DNA of 64,000 nt, taken from the NCBI GenBank assembly GCA_963070105.1, contig OY718806.1:8885365-8949364 (forward strand), read 5' to 3'. Positions 58,204-64,000 of this stretch are shown here, one piece after another. The notes beneath the pieces were generated by a model, which saw only the letters and a program-made list of their open reading frames with translations, did not search any database and was not told the DNA's origin. The first letter of the stretch is position 1, and the number at the start of each line of letters is the position of its first letter. The position numbers and the translations under genes were made by a program. This DNA comes from Litomosoides sigmodontis. Taxonomy: Eukaryota > Nematoda > Chromadorea > Rhabditida > Onchocercidae.

Positions 58204-59843
58204 ACATGAATAAACTGAAATAAAAGAAAAGAAATTTATACAACAAAATACAGTAAATGAAATTTTCGTTAAATATTATTAATTATTTCGGACGAGTTTT
58301 TTTCTTTTTTCTTTTTTGCTTTAGATTTTTGTAAAATTCCTAATTGAACAAAGAACTGATCCTGACACAGTCAATCAATTATATCATTTGATATACAATT
58401 AAAGCATTGATCACGTAAATTCATAAAATCTTTACATAAGCTTTAAAATTTTGTCATTTTTAGTTTAATTAAATTTAATACTTTTTATAATTTCGCCATA
58501 AATAGACTGATTTCCTCGCTCGCACGTAATGGCTATTTGAATTATTTAGATGGCACTTTGCAACGGATTACTAAACTAAATTAAAAAAAAAAAGCGAAAC
58601 TTTGCTAGACGTTTCATCCATTTATTGTAATTATCTAAAAAAAGAATGAAAAAGATAGCGCAAATGGAGCACTAAAATATGACACGAATTCTTGCAATTC
58701 CTATTTGTAACTAAATTTGCTACATTGGGATGAATAAACATACGAATAAAGTATAATAATGAAATTGAGATTAGTTTTATCACTAAAAAAATTTGGTACA
58801 TACGTTTTTTTTCTGTTCCTATGACATAACATCTAATGCTAATTATGATGAAAGCATAGATTGAGCGAAATTAGAATGCTATTAACAAGTTTACTGAAAT
58901 AATTAGCAAAGATTATTACGATCGAATTAGCTGAGTAACAAAAAATGAATTTCATTCAATACAAGTCAATTTAATTCCACGTCATTTCGTTATGTCTTGA
59001 CGTTCATCTATATCTGATTTAATTAAAGCACAGGGAAGTTAATTTAATTACATTCAATTCTATGTATTTTAAATCATTTAAACAACTTTGGTATGATTAT
59101 GACATGCGATTTTCAATTATACCTATTATTTTATCACTTTTAATTTGAAACATTAACTGAACAACCGTAATGTTTGCTGCTAATAATTCAATTCAATTTC
59201 ATTTGATCATTTATTTTGCAGTAGACAGTAAGTGTTACGATGAGTTCTGATAAAAGAGATAAACAATCGGTGATAACATTGATGTTCATAGTATAAGATG
59301 TATTATTGATGTTTGCTATATGATAAACTGAAATAAAATAGAGAGGTGAGAGAGAGAGGTTGAGAGAGAAAACGGAGGAAAAAAAAGTTATAGTTTAGCA
59401 TAAAAAATTTAAATTACAAAAAAAAAACGAAATGATTGAGAAAACAAAATTGATAACAATCTGTTGAGCAGCAATTCAGTCGTTTAACAAACTGACGATT
59501 GTTGCCGTCGTGAAATCCGTTTGAAAATTTGTTGCATCTATTTGACGTGTGACCCAAAATTACAGCACATTTCAAAATCAATGTGTTCGAAAAAGACGTT
59601 CTTATAAAATCGGTTTTCGGTATTATTTTCTGCACCACCGACTCACATTTGTTACATGTTTATTAGTTGATGTGTTTGAATTTAAATTTGTATGTTACAA
59701 TTAATAATTTTTAAATGCCATTAAACGAATAAAAAGCATATTGAAATATAAATTGTTCAAGTTTTCACTTTATACATCAACAAACATTAATGGTTGAAAT
59801 TCTTCGACATCTTTTCCTCTAACGATGAAATTTTCATTTTAGG
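58204..59843. other. Intergenic region, AT-rich
   Basis: No gene I can assemble. GA tract near 59341-59375. A minus-strand stretch at 59414-59640 is open in two frames (one reads NNTENRFYKNVFFEH...) and could hold a 3' exon of the hypothetical gene at 59844-60155, but phase and donor could not be settled. Confidence 0.45.
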
Positions 59844-60155
59844 TTAGTTGTAACAATACACTGCAAAAAAAAAGTATAACTTCAATGGATGAATGATATG
59901 CTCGTTAGTATTTAATAAATGACAAAAGTCATCGCCTAATTTTTTGAATCTATCAATTCCGATGGTATTTTCCATTTTCTCCGGCAGGTCTTGCAAATCA
60001 TTAACATCAAAATAAGAAAGGAACGAGTTTGAAATTCTAAGCAAAATTTTCTTATCATTAAAATTTAAGGAAAGAACCGAAAAAGTATTTTGACAGATAA
60101 AATCACTTTCCTCTAAACTGCAAAATCTTGTTGCGCGCCCTAGAACCGATGACAT
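59844..60155 (-). CDS. Hypothetical protein, single exon
   Basis: A 103-codon minus-strand frame starting MSSVLGRATRFCSLEESDF and reading through LSLNFNDKKILLRISNSFL, DVNDLQDLPEKMEN and IGIDRFKKLGDDFCHLLN. Residue use is balanced and unlike the Phe/Lys/Asn-rich chance frames elsewhere. Codons are in line with the real genes. The last 12 residues cross a T-rich stretch with an acceptor-like TTGCAG, so the true end may be spliced. It looks like a small helical soluble protein; I do not recognise the family. Confidence 0.45.
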   Translation of the reverse strand: MSSVLGRATRFCSLEESDFICQNTFSVLSLNFNDKKILLRISNSFLSYFDVNDLQDLPEKMENTIGIDRFKKLGDDFCHLLNTNEHIIHPLKLYFFFAVYCYN

Positions 60156-61498
60156 GTGTCAATCGCGCTTTCCAAATTAGTTGAATTTTAACTTGCTGAT
60201 TGGTTTTCCCATATTACAACTAAGGTTACATTAAACTTGAAACTTGAATAAATTTTAAATCTAAATTTGAAATATTTAAAATTTTTTCCAAAATTTCTTC
60301 AATTCTTAATAATAGTGGCATGTTTATTCGGTTGTGCGTTGAAGAAGCATTTGTCATTGTTCAAACAGGACGGAAATTGGTTTCTGCCTAAATTTATGTC
60401 ATTACTAGTGAGTGCAAGGATTTTGAAAATTTAATTTCGAATAATTTTTGCTTCAAACATAAATTGCTAATTTGAAAATGCTTAGTCTAAAATAATGTTA
60501 ATATTGCAATTGTTTTTGTTTTGACTTCAGTGAAATCACAATTTAGAATTTTCTCCCTACTGAAATGACTGAACAGTTTTCAGTTAAATTTTTCCTCATG
60601 AGATTTTAATATCATCCCTATTAGTTTTATTTTATTTTGATATCATTTAATATATGAGATCACCCTGATATGCTAACAAAATCCGAAAGATATAAAAAAA
60701 GAACTAAAATGAGGAACTGGTTTTAGAAATTCAGGTGGAGTTCAGGTCTATGGCCATCGAGCGGTGCGGGCAGAAAGAGCTTTTCGATTTGCTTTCTTTT
60801 CTCTGACAGATTTTGAAGTTTTTGGAAATATATGTATATATAACAAACTTTCTTTTTTAAGATTTAAATTCAAAATTTTCAAATTTTACTCTATTTGGTG
60901 TATTAGATTCCATTCAGATTGATATAGATTTTTTCAAAAAACAGAACGTGTAAAACCACTTATCACTTGTAAGAAGTTGGAACAGATTATTATTTCAGTG
61001 AAACGATGAGCTTTTCAATTGTATCTATTTTATATGAAAACATTTCAAGCATTAGGTACACGGACCGTAACATTTCAAACATACAGGATATTTCTCCTTC
61101 ACTACAAAACTCTTCTAACATTTAAAATCGGTAATGGCTAGGGAACAGAATTTTTCCACATTTAGTAAAATTTGTCGCAAAAAAAAAACATATGAACTGT
61201 AGCGTTCGTGTGGGCTTTTACTTTTCGGCCAAAAATTTTCCTCTGAACTAAGGTCATGATTCTCTACCTGTTTCTAACCTGAACATTTTTAAATTTCGTT
61301 AACTGTCATTGTTACGGGATTTCATTTGCATTGTTTACTTTACAAAAATTTATATGTTTCCTGTTTTTTTATTTCATTCAAAACTTTGAAATTTTTTCGA
61401 ATAAAGTTGTACTGTTTCGTCTTTTTTTTTTCTATTATTTGTCTTTTCTTTGTAGGCCTTGGAAAGGTGCACTGTGCAGGAAGCAAGTGCTGTTTCTA
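60156..61498. other. 5' flank of the FAAH-like gene
   Basis: AT-rich. A short plus-strand stretch after AAATTCAG at about 60734 reads VEFRSMAIERCGQKELFDLL and stops; it could be an untranslated or alternative 5' exon. A strong acceptor (CTTTGTAG) at 61455 precedes the FAAH-like ATG by 43 bases and may be a trans-splice site. Confidence 0.45.
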
Positions 61499-64000
61499 AT
61501 GGGAAATATTTTGGTGAGTATCGTTCAGATACATCCATATACCTTACCCGGATTTGTCATAATTTTTGTTTGGATTCTAGTTGTCATCTGTGCAATTTAC
61601 AAGCTTGTCGTCGAAAAGGTTGCATATTCCAAGCAGTATCCTTCCTTCATTGTTAGACTTGCAGTATACCAATGAAGCAATTTAAGTCCTTTAAGAAGTC
61701 ATACAGTTACTGGATAGCAAACAGTAATTTAAAGTCATTATATTATTACGTAATTTAAAACTATAATTGGCATTTAAATTCTAAGCTTATAATTGGAAAC
61801 ATTTTAAAGCCATGGGGTGCAGTTTCGATTCATCGGCGAATGATCGATGAGAATGAGATTAAACGACAACATCATTTTGATGATATTCATGCGAGAGTTA
61901 GCACCAATGATCCGGATGTTTTGCAGAAAAGGATGCACATCTTGTCATTAAGCTTGCTCGAATTACGAGGTAAACTATATGTGTTTTAAAATCTTTTTAT
62001 TTACTGTACTCCATAACACACGGTATTTTGGATTTGGAGCAGTTTTTAGATGGGATTCATGGATAAATGATTTTAAAATTTTGAGGAATATTTATGTTTA
62101 AAATTACAGTTATTTAGTTGACAGATTGATTTAGCTGATTCGGTCATCGTTTGGAAAACTAATATTTCTCGTTGTTTTTTTCAAGATGAATTACAAAATG
62201 ACTCCTTAACTGCGGTGGATGTGTTAAATGCTTTTGTCTGGAAGGCTGAAATGGTGCAGAGAGAAATTAACTGTATTGTTGATTTTCTGGATGAATCTTT
62301 TGGGCAGGCGCAAAGTTTGGATGCACAGTGGAATAAAATTTCTGGGAAACCTCCACTTTTTGGTATTCCATTCAGTGTGAAAGGGAATTTTAACGTGAGT
62401 CTAATGTCTTCTTTAATATGATTAAAGCGTATGTTTGGCATGTAGTCGTTTTCCATCTTTTTAGATAAAAGGTTATGATTGCACTGCTGGGCTTGCAAAG
62501 TATTTACAAAAACCAGTGGAAAATGATTGCACGCTGGTTACTTTTTTGCGATCACAAGGTGCGATACCATTTGTTATAACAACCGTCCCGCAAGGGTTGT
62601 TGAGTTTTGCTTGTTGCAGTAGTTTGTACGGCATAACTTCAAATCCACATTTGCATTCCAGGTATATCCTGTTATCATCCTTTTGTTATATTACGAAGGC
62701 TCTAATCGTTACCCTTACATAAGCATAAGTTGAAGTTTCAAATAAGTAATGAAAATTGCACGTTACTGTAGCGTTCTGTTTAGTAAAATTTTTTTAACTT
62801 CTGCTCCTTAAATGATTTTGCTTCAGAACACCGGGAGGCTCATCCGGAGGGGAATGCGCACTATTTGTCGCTGGTGGAAGTGCATTTGGGGTTGGAAGTG
62901 ATTTAGCTGGTAGTTTAAGGATTCCAGCAAGTTTTTGCGGTGTTACCACCTTGAAGTTAACAGGAGGTTTTTACTTCTTTACTTTTACTACATAATATTT
63001 TACTATATTTGTAATCGAAATATTTGTAGACATAAAAGAAATGTTTTATCTTTCTCTTTAGAAAGGTTAAAGGTGAAATATACGCTGAGCGCGAGTAGTG
63101 GTAGGATTAATTTACCGCTCGGTTACGGCTTCTTTACGAAGACCGTCGATGAACAAGTTTTCTTACTTAAAATTATACTGAAATCAACGGAATATCATGA
63201 ATTGGTTCCATATCAGCCATTTCTTCCTCTGGATGAAAGCAAGCTTTTTGTTGGTAACGGCCGGCACCTTCGTATCGGTTATTATGTTGATGATGGTTTT
63301 CTAAAGCCTGTCCCAGCGTAAGTACTTCTCAACAATTTCTAACATCTATCGGTTGTCAAAACACATTCTGAAAATCACCTGGAAATTAAACTCTTATTCG
63401 TTATGACTTATTCAAAGTTGTTACGGGATTTCAACGTTGAGATAAGGGATTCACCATTTGCTTTTTTAGGTGTTCGAGAGCTGTTGTGCAAACGGTTGAG
63501 AAGTTGAAAGCAGTTGGACATGAACTAGTACTGTTCCATTTTCCTGATCCGGAAAATGCGGCTTCGTTGTTTTACCGTGGCCTTATGCCATATGGTAGTT
63601 CCCAGGTATCACAAATGTATGCAAATGAAGTAGTCCACCCACTTCTTCGTACTTTTGTCTTTCTTCTTAAGGTTTGCTCTTCTTTTCAACTTAAGTTCAA
63701 AGTATATTTTGAAAATTTTCGGATACTACAGATAAACAAAGGATATACCATAGCATTTAGAAATAAAGCTGGGTTTCTTTATATAAAGGAAAACATGCGC
63801 ACTTTTCTTAAATATTCTCATTTCATATGTAATACAGTAAATAAATCCTTATTTATAGTTACCGTTTTGTGTACGCAGTATTGTTAGTTACATTCTGTCA
63901 TTCATCAGTACACCACTATCGATAGTGGCTGGATCATACGTTAGAAACCTTGAAGATTTGCGGATAACACAAACACTGACTGATCAATACATAGAAAAAG
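61499..64000 (+). CDS. FAAH: Fatty-acid amide hydrolase-like amidase (3' end outside window)
   Basis: Eight exons in phase to the window edge (475 codons): 61499-61618, 61810-61969, 62186-62394, 62465-62661, 62827-62966, 63062-63317, 63470-63671, 63859-64000+. FAAH hydrolyses fatty-acid amides such as anandamide at membranes. An N-terminal span (about 17-37, [19 protein letters not shown]) matches FAAH-type anchoring. The amidase signature is complete: Lys159 in [11 protein letters not shown], Ser234 in [10 protein letters not shown], Ser258 in [16 protein letters not shown]. Spacings of 75 and 24 equal rat FAAH Lys142-Ser217-Ser241. [20 protein letters not shown] matches the family's strand before the signature. 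Exon 8 uses the acceptor at 63858 (TTATAG), the only one keeping frame. The frame is also open upstream of the ATG to the acceptor at 61455, so a longer N-terminus is possible. FAAH is usually about 580 aa, so roughly 100 residues are missing. Confidence 0.88.

Overview
The window looks like nuclear DNA of a nematode. It is about 70% A+T. Genes are split into short exons, with GT donors (mostly GTAAGT-like, GTTCGT-like or GTAATT-like) and T-rich acceptors ending TTTCAG or TTTTAG. Several starts sit a few bases after a strong acceptor, as expected for spliced-leader trans-splicing. Microsatellites are abundant. Protein resemblances and the intron style suggest a clade III (filarial/spirurid) worm, but that is inference from recalled families, not a search.

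Six multi-exon genes can be assembled by hand with every exon phase matching. (1) 647-4532 (+): a secreted Cys- and Pro-rich protein of 305 aa whose second intron holds two long satellites. (2) 22941-31402 (+): an 18-exon RIPOR/FAM65 (PL48) family protein, 885 aa. (3) 34040-38498 (-): a 12-exon ILVBL/HACL2-type ThDP enzyme, 643 aa. (4) 42083-45859 (+): a 12-exon SLC17-like MFS transporter, 525 aa. (5) 49565-51671 (+): a six-exon four-helix membrane protein, 257 aa. (6) 55793-57816 (-): a five-exon secreted low-complexity protein with a poly-Gln tract, 248 aa. A seventh gene, a fatty-acid amide hydrolase (amidase signature family), starts at 61499 and runs off the right edge; its Lys-Ser-Ser triad spacing matches rat FAAH. 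A one-exon hypothetical gene lies at 59844-60155 (-).

Layout. 4.5-22.9 kb is a long gene-poor stretch with microsatellites, a CRE-bearing inverted repeat near 8.9 kb, a 35-bp tandem repeat, and one persuasive orphan exon for a type II membrane protein (16120-16262, minus). 22.9-38.5 kb holds RIPOR and ILVBL, which converge. 38.6-41.0 kb has a GC-rich island, a 0.7 kb TTTA/TTTG array and a Cys-rich orphan exon. 42-52 kb holds the transporter and the four-helix protein, with two possible micro-genes between them. 52-64 kb has an ATT array, two possible micro-genes, the poly-Gln gene, a CAA/ACA array and the FAAH gene.

The genes do not form an obvious pathway. ILVBL (2-hydroxyacyl-CoA cleavage) and FAAH (acyl amide hydrolysis) both concern lipid catabolism, but nothing in the sequence links them. 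I found no bacterial-type system, CRISPR array, transposase, rRNA or convincing tRNA by eye.
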